Shown here piece after piece: positions 39,813 through 52,627 of a stretch of DNA of 64,000 nt. Location of the stretch: assembly GCA_013397845.1 (NCBI GenBank), contig VZTG01005248.1:2045028-2109027 (forward strand). Reading direction: 5' to 3'. Each line of letters begins with the position of its first letter. Positions within the stretch are counted from its first letter, which is position 1. Below the pieces are notes generated by a model, which worked only from the letters and a program-made list of their open reading frames with translations, was not told the DNA's origin and made no database searches. The translations under genes and the position numbers were made by a program. This DNA comes from Melanocharis versteri. Taxonomy: Eukaryota; Chordata; Aves; Passeriformes; Melanocharitidae.

Positions 39813-40020
39813 GTCATGGTTACAGCAGTGGGCAGGAAATCACAGTTTTGAGTCTTGGCTGTGCCACAGACTTTCTGTGTGACTTTGGACAAGCTACTCT
39901 TTGTGCATTAGCTAATAATACTATCTCTATCTCCCAGGGGTGTTGTGAGAATACATTCATTAATGTTTGTAAGGCGCTTGGATGCTATAGCAATGGGGCC
40001 ATATAAGCACTTAGAGAAAC
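39813..40020 (+). repeat. Ancient MIR-type (amniote) SINE
   Basis: The element keeps a tRNA-like head ('gtcatggttacagcagtgg'), then 'gtcttggctgtgccacagac', 'tgtgtgactttggacaagct', 'ctatctcccaggggtgttgt', 'gagaatacattcattaatg', 'gtaaggcgcttggatgctat' and 'atggggccatataagcac'. These are the successive blocks of the amniote MIR consensus, which is common in turtles and crocodilians and rare and old in birds. It is nearly complete for such an old copy. No flanking duplication can be made out. Confidence 0.85.
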
Positions 40021-42913
40021 AATCCATTTTTGCAACAATGTGCATCTCCCTGACTAAGGACTTTTTTGTTGGAAGTTTTTCATAGATGCTTGTTATGAAT
40101 AAATCCACTTTATAATGATACAGTGAGGTTAAACTGCCTTTTGGAGTGCAGTTTCACTTTAGTATTCAGAACAGGTGTAAACAGCTAGAAGTTGGAAAGC
40201 TGTTCCCAAAGAAAGAGAATACCATTTTATAGCCAGACATTTGAATAGAAAAGATACCTCTCCTGATTCATCTAGCTCAAAACATGGAGGATTATTTACA
40301 TCTATATCTGTCTTGCAAATAGTTTATTCTATTTTAAGCACTTCTCATTGCATTGTCTAAACTACCTCCTCAGGCAAGAAATTTCATTACCTAATTGCCT
40401 TTAAAGTTAAACAGTTTGCTCAAATGTCTACTCTACTTTTTCGTTGTGGATATAGGCTGCTCTTTCACTCTGTCCTTTCTTTCTGAAATAACCTTCACTC
40501 ACGTGTGTTCGATTCAGACACACCACACAGTTACACCAGGTTAACAAGGTTTTGCTTTAGTGCTGACGGGAGGTAAAGTGGTAAGCCACTATAAGTTGAT
40601 TTGATAATTTGCCTGGCTGAGTGCTGGTCAGTGTTAAAATCTGAATGTAGGGCTCAGGACATTAGCACCAAGGAGCAGAAAAAAAGTATTCAATATTCCC
40701 AAGGTTTTTAGAAAGGACTTGGTGAGAAATTTCCAAGCTAGGGGAAAAGTTGCTGCAACGACTTCATTTAAAAAATTGTTTTACTATAGCTTGTTTTGTT
40801 TTTATTTGTAGAAAGTAGTAGCAGAAGACAAACTGTACAAGGAAGAGATTTGGAAGAGTGTGAGCAGTCAGTAAGGACAATGAAGAGGGCTCTGCAGCTT
40901 TTGAGGCTCAGGAAACAAGATATCGGTTGTGTTTCCATGTAAAGCTTTCTAATTTAGTGGTTGAGTTCAACAAAACAGCTTGTGAAATCATCATTAGAAG
41001 ATAGAGACCCTATAAATGTTTCAATGGGGGGAAACATACTATGTCCTCTCTTACCACATTAAATGTAGAGAGTCGACGTGGTCTTAAAAATGTTCAACTG
41101 TAGGAATTCAGTTAATTGCAGTTAAACACAAGATGTAAATATACAGAAGAACAGGCCTCATTTGTGCTGGGGTTCATGAGGTTGCTTGTTTGCCATGAAG
41201 TCCATCCCTCCACTATTGTTGTTTGAATATGTAGTGAATAGAATTGCTGTTAGTAACATTCCCGTATAAGTGACAGTGTAAATGCTTCTCAAAATGAGTA
41301 TTATATTATGCTATGGTTAAGACTTTCCTCACAGTGCAGGAGAAAAGAGCTTTGTAATTTTTTTTTCTTATCTCTATGAGTATTGGGGATTGAATGGGGT
41401 CGATATCCTCTATTATACACATACATAATATATACTACTCTGGACAGAAGAACCAAAAATGAAAGAAAGAAGTATACTATTGGAGTGTTGTAAAAACTTA
41501 CTACAAAAGGAGCCACAAGCACTAACTCCCAATCCTCACTTGAATTCACAACCATCAGGCTGCTCCCAGTGTTATATATTGCTGTTTTCTGGATTTAGCA
41601 AAAGACTCAATACCATCTTTTCTTTCAGTTTTTCAGTAAATGCAGGATTTGATTCTTAATCAGAATTCCAGATTCCGTAATATAAGTTGCTGCAGGATTG
41701 AAGAAAAAATTATCAATGAAGTCAAGGAGAAGAAGCTTCATTTCACAATTGTTAGTGAGCCAGTATTTTGTCTCAGTTGTTGTACATTCTAGCATCTTTT
41801 CAATTTCCAGTTGATTCATATCTCTGGTTATTGGGCATTATTTTAGTAAAATCCTTTGTTACCAGAAATTTCCTGTAAAAATATTTTGTCATAATGCAGC
41901 AACACTAAAATACCTACCAAAATATTCATGAAAAAATGTAACTCAAAGGATTACTTTTATCTTCTTAAAAAATAGGAAATATTTTATGTTTTGTGTCAAA
42001 TTAATCCTCTTTAAGACATGGTATGAATCACACAAAAATAATTGGGATGCTAAAGATTATTGTAGTTTGAAAAAAAAAATAAAAGGAAAAGATACCTGTT
42101 TACAAAACTCAGTTCTTGTAGTCGGCCAATTAAAAAAATATGATCACTATGAACAGTGAAAAATTCAAATTTCTGTTAAAGAATTTTTGTCCTATGATGT
42201 GTCTGTCAGAAAGAAGATTACACATTTTTGGTAGTATACCTGGAAAAAGAAAATAAAACAGTAAAAAGTACCAAAATTGTTACAGTTGTATTACTTTTTT
42301 TTAATGCCTTCTTCATCGAGGATGCTTTTCTGTATGTGAAGCAGCAGGGTACATAATCTGGAAAGAGCAAGGCCTTTTGCTTATGGCAAAGTACATTGCA
42401 GCTATTTCTCACAATGGGAGGTCATTGGTCACATACGGATTCCATCCATTTTGATAGGACAGCATTACTGATAAACGTCTTCATACCTATGGTATGTCTT
42501 TAGGATTGATACCAGTTGCACATGTTTACTTCAACAAAATAGCTTCTGATTACTTGCGGATCACCTTGCTGATCCCTCAGGTGATACTTAGTGTACAGGT
42601 AGATGTTAACTTGCTCATACTATTTGATATTTCAGTTTACTACAGAAAGTACGCACCTGCTTCTTATATCCCCCCTTTTAATGTTCTGAAGTGATTTTGA
42701 AAACAAAGTATTTTAAAACCTTATGGTTCCTAATCAAAGAAAATAAAAATATGTTACATGTAGGCAAAGAGAAAACAATTGAAAAAGTGGTTGCCATTCA
42801 AAATAAATCCAAGATACCCTTTTAACCATAAAAATTATTCTACTAAGTATACTGCTTTTTACTAGTCCCTCAATTCTAGTAGGGATTGTCATGTCTTCTG
42901 GGAATTCGATCTG
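40021..42913. other. No gene seen
   Basis: AT-rich sequence without a supportable exon, RNA gene or recognised transposon; a short poly-A run lies at 42070-42082. Confidence 0.6.
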
Positions 42914-43249
42914 TTCTGATTGTATAGAATTCCATTATTTCATAGAATTTCTGTGGGGAAAAAAAAGCATTTCTGGTCCGGTTTCTTCATAAAGTTAAAT
43001 AAAATCCACAGAGCAAGCTGCATGTGGATCCAGTATTTATCCTCTATGTTTTTATTTAACATGGAGTTACAATGAAGGCTATTCTGATAGTATAGAATTC
43101 CATTATTTCATAGAATTTCTGTGGGAAAAAAAAAGCTTTTCTGGTCCAGTTTCTTCGTAAAGTTAAATAAAATCCACAAAGCAAGCTGCATGTGGATCCA
43201 GTATTTATCCTCTATGTTTTTATTTAACATGGATTTACAATGAAGGGTA
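42914..43249. repeat. Tandem duplication, 168-base unit, two copies
   Basis: Copy 1 (42914-43081) and copy 2 (43082-43249) are head to tail with a constant 168-base offset. They differ at only a handful of positions by eye (for example gtccggtttcttcat versus gtccagtttcttcgt). Each contains 'tagaattccattatttcata', an 8-9 base A run and 'ctgcatgtggatccagtatt'. It is not a known transposon to me. The high identity suggests a duplication much younger than the surrounding repeats. Confidence 0.96.
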
Positions 43250-46200
43250 TGACCAGGTAGGTGCTATGTACTATACTATAACCACTTTATACGGAAGATA
43301 TGAATACTTAAACTCTTTCAAAGAGAAAAGAAGAAAGGGTGGGGAGAGAGACTCTACCAAGTTTCGGTTGTGTCAGATGTGACTGGATGTTTTTGGTTAA
43401 CTTTACATCTGAAATGACACAAAATAACTCTTCTAAACATCAATAAAGGCAATTTTGTAAGTACTATTCTCAGCATCTTAAAGAAGCTGTCTCATAGAGT
43501 AGGATGACTGTAAGGGGAAACACCAAAGTCTTCAATTCTAGATCTTCAGGTGTGCACACTGTTAGACCCACTAATGTTATAGTTTGTTCTGTGTTCATTT
43601 CCTATTGCATTTTCAGGCATGATTTCAATTGAATCATTTATGGTTCTTCCATTCAGATTATAACAGCTATTTTGGAGCGGATAACCCTCAATGGCTGTAT
43701 ATGAGACATTGCCCGGGGTGCCTCCAAGATGCTTTTGAGCTGGGTAAGGAAATCGCTGAGTGTTGACACATTCTCAAAGCACTATGGCATGGATTGAAAG
43801 CATATTTTATAAACTGTGTTACTGACCTATTATTCTGTGCTTTACTGACAGAATAGACTATGCCAGTTTCCTCTGAAATGTTAAACAAAACCAAATAAAC
43901 ATTTTTTCCTAAAAAAAGGTAACAATATTAAAAAAAATACCATATCTAATCTGTACATAGTAATTCATGCATAAAAACTTCAGTTCATCATTGCCAACTT
44001 CTGATATGTCTACTTCTAATATAGTAGCCATTCAATGTATAATATTATACTAATCTAATATCTATTACCACTATATTAGTACACTGGTGTGGTAAATCAG
44101 ACTCAGATTTTTACTGTGACTTTAAGGTCAAAGCTGTTTCTGCAGGCACGTCTTAACCAATCTGCTAGTTTAAGATTTATACTCGATTCAAGCTGTAATG
44201 CCTGTATCATTTTTACTATCTACATATTACCTTGCACACTCCTGTTCAGTCAGGAACAATTAGTTGTCATGACTCATCTCCCCTTTCATAAATGTACACA
44301 AACTACTGAAAACACAGGGGCTTGTGAACTTGCACCTGTGCAGTACGTGGGCTGTTGGTGTGGAGCTTTCACTGAGTGTGCACTAAGAAATCAGAGAAAG
44401 CTTTTTATCTCTTGTTTAAAAGCCTGAACATGAGTATGATGATGACTGGGACAGTCCAGTACAGGTGTGATGCTAAAACCATCCAGGACTTAGCACTCCA
44501 CTTCGCTCCTTCTCTATTTAAGGCTAAGCAGTGTCCAGGGAAAAGTGTATACTCTGCTGTAGAGAAGGATGTTTTATTTCATGCAGTGTTTGTATAATGC
44601 TCTTTGTAATGCTTTATCCGGCTGAGATCCAGCTGAATCAGCTACAGTATCTCCAGGATTTTTACAGAAGTTAGCTCAGGCTATGTGTTGTCACTGCCCC
44701 GTGTATCAGGGGTCATATTTTAATACTGGCTTTTTCGTTAAATGCCAAAAACCTTAGGTGCTCCATTTCATGTTGTAATTAAAGCTTTCTACTTCAAAAC
44801 AATGTAAGCATGCAGAAAAATGGTTCCTATTAGAACAGCATAACTTAAAACAAAACCGGAGAGGTTGTTTGACTCTTAAAATATGTTTTGCAAAAAAAGT
44901 TTTGTGAAAAGGTGGCTGCTTCATTAACTATAGTAAGTTATAGGCCTCCTGATGTATCTGGTAAATAGAAGAAATAAACTTCCTACAAAAACAGACAAGC
45001 AAATAATGAATAGGTTGTGCATGGAAGAGTAGGTTATATTAGTCTGCAGTTCCTACCATTGTCACACCCAGGTGTAAATAGATAGGCCTCCAGTGTGTTA
45101 ATTCCACAGAGTCCAGTAATAAACCTGAGATTAGCTTTCAATAATCCACTTTCTTCCAACTGAAAAAAATAAAAAGTCTTATACCATCTAGTAGTAACTG
45201 ACCATATTTAATAATAGCTAGAGATTCATTAATACTTTTCTTTTTCTTTACTATCAAGAACCAGTGAACTATATTATACATGAATGGCTTGTAAAATGTT
45301 TGTCTTATATTTCAGAATGACGAACAATTTTCTGTACTCAGATTAAAGATTTAACAACCATTTCACTTTTACTTATTCCTGAATACAGACCCAGAAGAAA
45401 ATATATAAAATTCTGTGTCTCTTCTAATGTCATAGTCCAATAATCTCTTGAAAACATGAGAATTTTTAGGTTAAAGAAAAGAGTGCCATAGTGGTAAACC
45501 CATTTTAATTTATACGTAAAATGTAATAATTGTTAATTTTGTGCATGTAACAATATAAACTGTTGATTTGAGGTTTTTAGTAATTTTAAACCATCTGCAC
45601 TTAACATTTGTCTGAAAAATATTTGTTTCCCCTTCACTAGCTTAATAACAACCAAAGATTACTTCTCTTAGTAGTATCACCCAATTGTGCTCAAATATTA
45701 AAGGCAGTTGTTTTCTCTTCCCCATATGTTCAGAACCTATTCTAACTTAATGTAGAGGTGCCTAGTGGTGTTCTGGATACGTGCCACTTTTGCTGCAGCT
45801 CCCTTTTATACATACTACAGTAAGAATTGCTAATGGAAAGAATTCCAAGTGGCCACTGAGGCCTTACTTCAGCTCCTGATCAATTTTTGTAACACCCAGA
45901 TTTTGATGTGGAAAGTCAGAATCTGAAGAAATGTAAAGGAGGTTCTCTGGTTAAAGTTAAAACTACAGGTCAAAGAGTTCATTGGCTGAGTTGCCGATGA
46001 ATGTGAGTTTGTATAGCAGAATTCATTTTTGTAGAATTGGTTTTTTGGGGGGTTTTTTGGGTTTTTTTTAATTTTCCCCCTCCACTAAGATGGGAGAAAG
46101 CAACAAACATTGCAAATCCTTTGGCTTATTCATTTTTCCGTGCAACACTGCTATTGGCCATTCTATAAAGGTTTGCTGTGACATGGCTCGTAGAGTTTGT

Positions 46201-46600
46201 GTGTATTCAGCATGGCTTTCTCCCTGGGTCTCATTCTCAATTAAGAATTTACTCCCTGAATGTTGCAGCATTTTAGTTGTGTATTTTTAAGCTAGACCCT
46301 CAAGAATTTGTGCTGGAAGCCTGGATCATAACTACGTTCCCTAAATTTCATGTGTTTAATCAACCTAGTTATAACACAAATCTTTTTTCTGAAAAAATGA
46401 GTAAACAATTGTATTTTGAGATGTGTTTAAAAGTCCAGATGATCTTAAAATACATAAAAAGTAAAAATATGAGGATAAGCCCTCTGAGTTGCATTTTGAT
46501 TTTTTTGAATAGTCCTACAGTCATTGGAATGTTTGAGCCTATGCCTTGCACACCAGTTCTAACTGTGAGTTTCAATAGTTGTATGCTCTCTCTGAATTAC
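43250..46600. other. No gene seen
   Basis: AT-rich unique sequence. The + frames at 44089-44427 (112 codons) and 46277-46675 (132 codons, running into CR1) have no domain I can name. A G-run/T-run patch sits at 46041-46080. Confidence 0.55.
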
Positions 46601-46746
46601 CATAGAATCACAGAATGGTTTGGGTTGGAAGGAACTTCCAAGTATCATCTAGTCCAAGCTCTCTGCCATAGGTAGGTACATCTAGATCAGGTTGTTCAAA
46701 GCCCCATCCAACACCACCGTGAACACTTCACTGTCATTTCAAGACA
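46601..46746 (-). mobile_element. CR1 LINE 3' end fragment, reverse strand
   Basis: Starts 'catagaatcacagaatggtt', then 'gggttggaaggaacttc', 'atcatctagtccaagctct' and 'gatcaggttgttcaaagccc'. This is the classic reverse CR1 3' end, only moderately diverged, so it is among the younger copies here. Confidence 0.95.
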
Positions 46747-47980
46747 ATAATCTTACAACTGAAGGCAGGTAGAAAGGCCGTTAGGACATTATACAATCTC
46801 TCTTTGAGATTAGTAGTTCTCTTTATTGCTCTAATTTGCTACCTATTCAGGTCTTTTTAGGTGAATAAAAGCGTATTTTGAAGACAAGAATGGATGAAGG
46901 CCATAGATAAGCCAGAAAAAAAAAAAAGGGGAGTAGAAAAAGGATGGGCAGACGGATACTGCAGTAATACAAGTTCTCCATTAAGACACATGGGGTTCTT
47001 TCCATTGAATTCCAAGTTTCTTCTTCTGCTCAAATATAAAACTAGCCACAGGCAGCCATAGCATATGTAATCATGTATCATAAAAATTAAATCACGTCAT
47101 TTAGATGTCTCTTTCTTCAGACATCAGGATATTTCTTCCTGAACAGGTTGTGTGAAAACTTGGTACATCTTGAATAAATAAATAATAATAAAAGAAAGAA
47201 TCCACACGTTGGAAGGCAAGAATGAGTTTCATTTAGCACTGCAGATTCTTCACAGAGGATATGCTGCCTGTCTCCCTCCTCATTGGTTGTTCATTCATTG
47301 CAGCTCACGTATTTTTTCATATGCATAGTGGCATTATAGTTCCTTGGGATCTGTAATGGTTGCAAATACCATCAGTGTAGGAGCTGTATTTTTTAAGGCT
47401 CTAAATTTTTCTATCCCAGATGCAAGGAGGTTTTTCTATGTAGAAAATTCCCCAGGTCATAATGCTGTCATTGTTCTCAGTAGGAAACCTTAATTGCAGA
47501 GCTAGTTGGATAAAAGTTGGATTAGCTGGCAGAGTGTTGTCTGGAAAATCTTTCAGCTGTGCAATGTTATCACTTCCCCTACGTCCCTCCGCCCCCACCC
47601 CTGAGGATTCCTAGCCTACTGCATTTGGTGAGATGCATATGTTTTCCCCAGCTACAGGAGCTGTGAAGGGTTCCTCTGGGATATCTAAGTATAAATACCC
47701 AAGTGTGTCTTCAGTTGCTAGGTTATTTTTAGTCAATGGGTGGTTACCAAGTCATCTATAATTGTGCTGTTAAATGTGTCAGAGCAGCTACTGCAAATTG
47801 AGGTGCTCCCTCTAACAGGTGGATCGTATAAAGTAAAATGAGAGAGGACAAAAGCTACATTTCAGAATTGAACTGCTTAAAGATTTGAGTTATATAAGGG
47901 GAGATTTCTTGGTAAGCAGATGTGAGGAAGATGATGCATGAGTACAACATGGAGGAACATGGTAGCATTGTTTGACTGCG
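46747..47980. other. No gene seen
   Basis: Unique sequence with a C-rich patch near 47575-47602; no exon recognised. Confidence 0.6.
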
Positions 47981-48438
47981 TGTGGTGGTTTAACACCTGC
48001 TGGTAATTAAACCTCGGATAAGCCACTCCCCTTTCTTCAGCCCCCCTCTGGTGAGAGAGGGACAAAAGCAGAGACTGTGGGTTGAGACAATAATTTACTG
48101 AAAGCAAACAGCAATGGAATAAGAAATGCAGAGCAGCAGAAATATGAGTAACAAAAGTATACAAAAGAGATGGTTCTTTACACACAGAAGGTGTGTAAAA
48201 AAACCACCTCAGTTTAGTTCCACGTGGCTGCTGACACAAAGAAAAGATGGGGGATGTTCCTGCAGCTTGGTAGCAAGAGATATGTGTTTTGGGAGAATTT
48301 GCCAGTGGTTCAGGGGATCAGAGTGGTCTCACAGGACCTCCAACTTCTTAGACAGCTCCTTTTTTTGGTAGTGGCCAAAAGCTGTTACCTGATGGTGCCT
48401 GCTGTGTGGGAGAATGTTCAGTGAGTTCCCAGTGGACA
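47981..48438 (-). mobile_element. Solo LTR of an endogenous retrovirus, reverse strand
   Basis: The left end is 'tgtggtggtttaacacctgc', followed by 'gccactcccctttcttcag', 'ctctggtgagagaggga' and 'gtgggttgagacaataattt', as in reverse-oriented bird LTRs. A right end at '...cccagtggaca' (48438) gives a 458-base element with TG/CA ends. Flanks are ACTGCG on the left and ACTGTC on the right, a 4-of-6 match that may be an eroded target duplication. The middle does not match the other LTRs here, so it is a different family. Confidence 0.65.
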
Positions 48439-51400
48439 ACTGTCTACATGGCATGAACTGCTGGCACAGTTCTTTATAAATAGAAAAGAGGAAGAAAATC
48501 ATACCTGAATAGAAAATCAGTAAGATGGTAGGAAGAAGACATGAACAGCAAGATAATGCAACTGAAAAGCAAAATGAAGCAAAATTACTTAAAAAAACCT
48601 CCAAAACCCTAAACCATCAAAAGTTCTAAGTAAACATGCACTGTTAGCAAGGAGATTGCACACTGGTAATTCTAAATTATCTAGGCTGTGCTATCCCCTT
48701 TATGAATCTGCCACTAGGAGACGGGACAGGAAACAGCATATAGTCTGTCAAAAATATTAAAAATATATTAATGTATTGCCTAATTTGATAAGTCAAGGGG
48801 AAAAAAAAGAAAATTTAAGGTGTTCATGGAAAGAGATGGTCAGATGTATTTGTTGTTCCTATGGTAGCTGCATCATGTCACAAACCAGAGATCAATAGCA
48901 TCTCTTTAGATTTTAATTTCTACTCCAGTGGCAGTTGCCCAGCATCAGCTGAAGATCAGGAATAAAATTTTGAGGACTGCTGTAGTTGTGCCTAGCTCAA
49001 AAGTAAAGAAATGCAAACCAGCTATTGGTATGCAGAGAAGAGAGGAGAAAAAAAATATTTAAATGCTGCAAAAACTAATCGGTGGAAATATATTTATCTG
49101 TGCTCATTCCTATATATTCAATATATCTTCTATTTTGGTTAGATTCAAAATGGAAAAGAATTTATAATGCTACTTCAGGCATATGTGAAAGATGAACTGG
49201 GTGAATTTCAACAAAATAAAATGTTAAACTTAGCATCAGGAGAAACATTCCAGCTGAGAGAACCACTGGGCTGGAATAATCACCTCAAGTGACTGGTGAC
49301 AGACTATTGCCTGAGTAACTCAAAAGTAACAAAAATGAAATCCAGTGGGCATTGGCAAAGGTTTGGTCTAGATAACCTAATAATAGCTATTGTCTGCTCT
49401 ATTTCTTTTTTTCAAACCCAGGAGTAGTTTCCAAATTCATTAGTGAAAATGGGCTAACGTCATATCTTGTGCTCCTGAATTTAGATCTGCATTGGCCATG
49501 CATAATTTGGGGGTTCATTACATGAACAGGAATAAAATAGTTATGCAAAAGGCATTTGGCACAGCTGGAAATAGTAGGACTTTATTTCTAGGTATGTGGA
49601 ATACAATCTGAACATGATTGTTTTCCAGGAATTTTAACACATCTTTATTTATAAAATATCTCAGTAGTGAAGAAAAAATCTTACAGAGTCTAGTAGAATC
49701 TTTTCACACAATTAAATGCAGAGTATAGTTAATTTTTTCAAGTCTCTGTACTTGAGCAAAGGCTTCTGTCTTTGCTACAGAGTTCCAGTTTTAGTAATAC
49801 TGTAGAACTCGATTGAATTTTTGGTAAAAAGAACGAATGAGCTGTATTTCCAAAAGAGAACACACATTTGAAAATTATGCACTTCATTTTTCTGCTGCTT
49901 TCTTGTAAGATCTCAGAAGATCTTCTCTCTTAATGCATTTGCTCTTGCTCCCTGATGATCAGGAAAATGCATTCCTCGCTTCTCTTCCCAGCTGCAAGTG
50001 CCTTCTATATCAGAAATGTCTTCCAACGCCATCACCATCCTTTACCTGCTTTCTGGTGCTGAGCATTGCTCCTTCAACTTTAAAACACAATGGGGAAAAC
50101 TCCTGTGGAGTGGTTCCCTAGCAGGAGCTACTGCTAGGATCACAGCTTTTTGCCTCTGTATTGCTGGAGATGAATGGAGTCAGAGCTCTGACAAAACCTG
50201 GAAGTGCAGAGATAGGTCTCCAAATCTGTTACGGCCTAAGCAGCTTAGAAGTTGTTTGACAGGTGTTATTCCATTAGTTGGGAATGCAAAGCTTAATCAG
50301 CTGAAAGATAAGGGGGAATTTTTATCAGTTGAATTTATTCAGAAAAGTCTTCCAGAAAAGTCTACACTGGTAACTTGAGTTATCTTTGATATTTTATAAA
50401 TCTTTATGCAGGTGAAAAGTAAAGAAATTGAAGATAGACATTTCTGAATAGGACTCACCCTATTTGAAAAGTCCAAAGCTATTTAGAAAACACGAAACCG
50501 AGAGTGAACCATATGTAGTACAGCAAGTGGCGTTGCCAGGTACCACTGTCCTCCCAAATGGGAAGTCTTCTGGAATTCCTTGTTGCTATGAGACTAAATA
50601 TGTCTGTATGGTGTGAGCGCTGAACCAGATTTTGCTCCCACTTCCACTAGTGTGCAAGTAGAGTGACTCCCCTGGCCAGGGAGCACAATGCCGTGTTCTG
50701 ATGTTTTGTTTGTGAAGGGTCTGATCTAAAGGCCACAGAAACCCGGGAGTATTTGTCTAATTCAGAAACTCAGAGAAATGAGACTTGTTTAAAATGAGAG
50801 AAGGCACCATCTTGCACCTCGAAAGGAGCAAGGAACAAGCAGTTGAGGCTTCTGACCCATTGACAGTGGATCTTCATGTGCTTTTAGTCAAAAAGGAAAG
50901 CAATGAGTAAAATTTTTCAGAAGATTTCTCTCTAAATGTGTTCAAACTGAAAGATACATACTGCTTATCCTGGACTGTATAAACTCTAAAGTTTGGCACT
51001 TTTGAAAACCAGTTACCTGTGGATTTTAAAGCTGCTATGTCAGTGGAGGGGCAGGGGGGGAGAGAGATTTGTTTGCTTAAGTATAAAATGTGTGAATTTT
51101 CTTTAGCTACTTGACACCTTTTTCTTTCACCCAGAAGACAAATAAACAAACAAAACCCAACTTGAACTGCACCCAAGCATGGCAAATTTCTCACCAAAGT
51201 GTACATTTCAGAATGAAAGATTTACAGTGGAATTTCTCTAGTGTAGCTATGACATTGCTTTAACATTGCATTGCTGTAATATTCAAATATAGTAAATGCA
51301 ATACATGGGTTTATAGGGATTTGTGTGAAGTTTAAAATGCAAAAGATGGTTGGTTTTAATGTTTCTCTGTGCTATCTGTGAAAAACGAAAAGGCACAGGG

Positions 51401-51550
51401 ATAATTTAACACACATTATCAACAGCATGGGAGATGTTTGCCCAATAAAAATACTGATCTTTTATTAATCTGTCCTTTCAAGCATCTGGAAACCCTTTCC
51501 TGGTTTTTTAAAATTAAGAAAATATTTAAATATGAAATATTACCAAAAAA
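48439..51550. other. No gene seen
   Basis: AT-rich sequence upstream of the CpG island. The 126-codon + frame at 49998-50378 is unrecognised. Positions 50600-50770 have a balanced composition and could be a very old repeat, but I cannot name it. Confidence 0.55.
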
Positions 51551-51586
51551 ACCCAAACAAACAAACAAACCCAAACAAACAAACAA
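51551..51586. repeat. (AAAC)n simple repeat
   Basis: Imperfect AAAC units interrupted by CCC, about 190 bases before the CpG island begins. Confidence 0.92.
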
Positions 51587-51749
51587 TCCACGTCATAAAT
51601 GGAGACGTAACCAAGGTGCTATGAAAACAAAGCTCTCAGCGTGCAAGTATTTCTTTACTTGGTTTAAATCTCCAAAACTATGGATGTCTATCCCGGAGAA
51701 ACCGGGGTATCTCACTGGCCGTCGGTGCGTTAGCATCGCTGTCAGTGTT

Positions 51750-52560
51750 GTGCAGTGAACCTACGGCCAGCCCGAGCAGCACCGCAACTTGCAGCGTGTC
51801 GCGGAGCTGCACGGCGGGAGGACCCTCCGCGGTGCCGGGCCGGGCCGCGCAGCACCGCCCGCCCCNNNNNNNNNNNNNNNNNNNNNNNNNNNNNNNNNNN
51901 NNNNNNNNNNNNNNNNNNNNNNNNNNNNNNNNNNNNNNNNNNNNNNNNNNNNNNNNNNNNNNNNNNNNNNNNNNNNNNNNNNNNNNNNNNNNNNNNNNNN
52001 NNNNNNNNNNNNNNNNNNNNNNNNNNNNNNNNNNNNNNNNNNNNNNNNNNNNNNNNNNNNNNNNNNNNNNNNNNNNNNNNNNNNNNNNNNNNNNNNNNNN
52101 NNNNNNNNNNNNNNNNNNNNNNNNNNNNNNNNNNNNNNNNNNNNNNNNNNNNNNNNNNNNNNNNNNNNNNNNNNNNNNNNNNNNNNNNNNNNNNNNNNNN
52201 NNNNNNNNNNNNNNNNNNNNNNNNNNNNNNNNNNNNNNNNNNNNNNNNNNNNNNNNNNNNNNNNNNNNNNNNNNNNNNNNNNNNNNNNNNNNNNNNNNNN
52301 NNNNNNNNNNNNNNNNNNNNNNNNNNNNNNNNNNNNNNNNNNNNNNNNNNNNNNNNNNNNNNNNNNNNNNNNNNNNNNNGAGACGGAGCGCTGATTCATG
52401 GGGCCCCGCGCCGGCTGCCTCGGCGAGGAGAGCGCGGCGCTGCCGCTGCCCCCGCGCGGGGTGTGAAGCCCCGGCCCCTCCTCCGCAGCCCCGGGCTCGC
52501 CCGCCCTGCTCGGGAGTGTGGTCCCTGCCGGGAGCCGCCGCGCCTGGCGCACAGAGGGAA
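51750..52560 (+). promoter_or_regulatory. TAFA5: CpG island, presumed promoter of the short TAFA5 isoform
   Basis: Both sides of the gap (51750-51865 and 52380-52560) are very GC-rich with dense CpG, in sharp contrast to AT-rich flanks. A GC-box word (ccgccc) lies at 51855-51860 at the gap edge. The island ends about 70 bases before the TAFA5 start codon on the + strand, the usual arrangement for a vertebrate CpG promoter with first exon. I see no TATA box in the visible part. The transcription start cannot be placed because the centre is unsequenced. Confidence 0.8.
51866..52379. other. Assembly gap (514 N) in CpG island core
   Basis: The gap falls exactly in the most GC-rich part, a typical sequencing dropout. 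Long frames drawn across it (for example 51745-52614) are artefacts of reading N as open. Confidence 0.99.
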
Positions 52561-52566
52561 GCGTTG

Positions 52567-52614
52567 ATGCATCGCTGTGGAAATTCATTGTGTGACTTTC
52601 TGGGTATTTACTGA
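52567..52614 (+). CDS. 15-codon upstream reading frame in the TAFA5 5' UTR
   Basis: ATG at 52567 opens MHRCGNSLCDFLGIY and stops with TGA at 52612-52614, leaving 13 bases before the TAFA5 start codon at 52628. Its ATG context (T at -3) is weak, which would allow leaky scanning. The ATG overlaps a TGA (52565-52567) that is in frame with TAFA5 and closes that frame upstream. Such a frame could lower TAFA5 translation. Whether it is in the mRNA depends on the unplaced transcription start, though it lies just outside the CpG core. Confidence 0.5.
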   Translation: MHRCGNSLCDFLGIY

Positions 52615-52627
52615 GTTTCAGACCGAG

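Noticed and set aside
46277..46675. 132-codon + frame
   Set aside because: The second part runs through a reverse CR1 end, the first part has no recognised motif, and no promoter or splice site supports it.
51745..52614. Open frames of 200-290 codons across the CpG island
   Set aside because: They exist only because 514 unknown bases are read as open; the visible ends are GC-rich UTR or promoter sequence.
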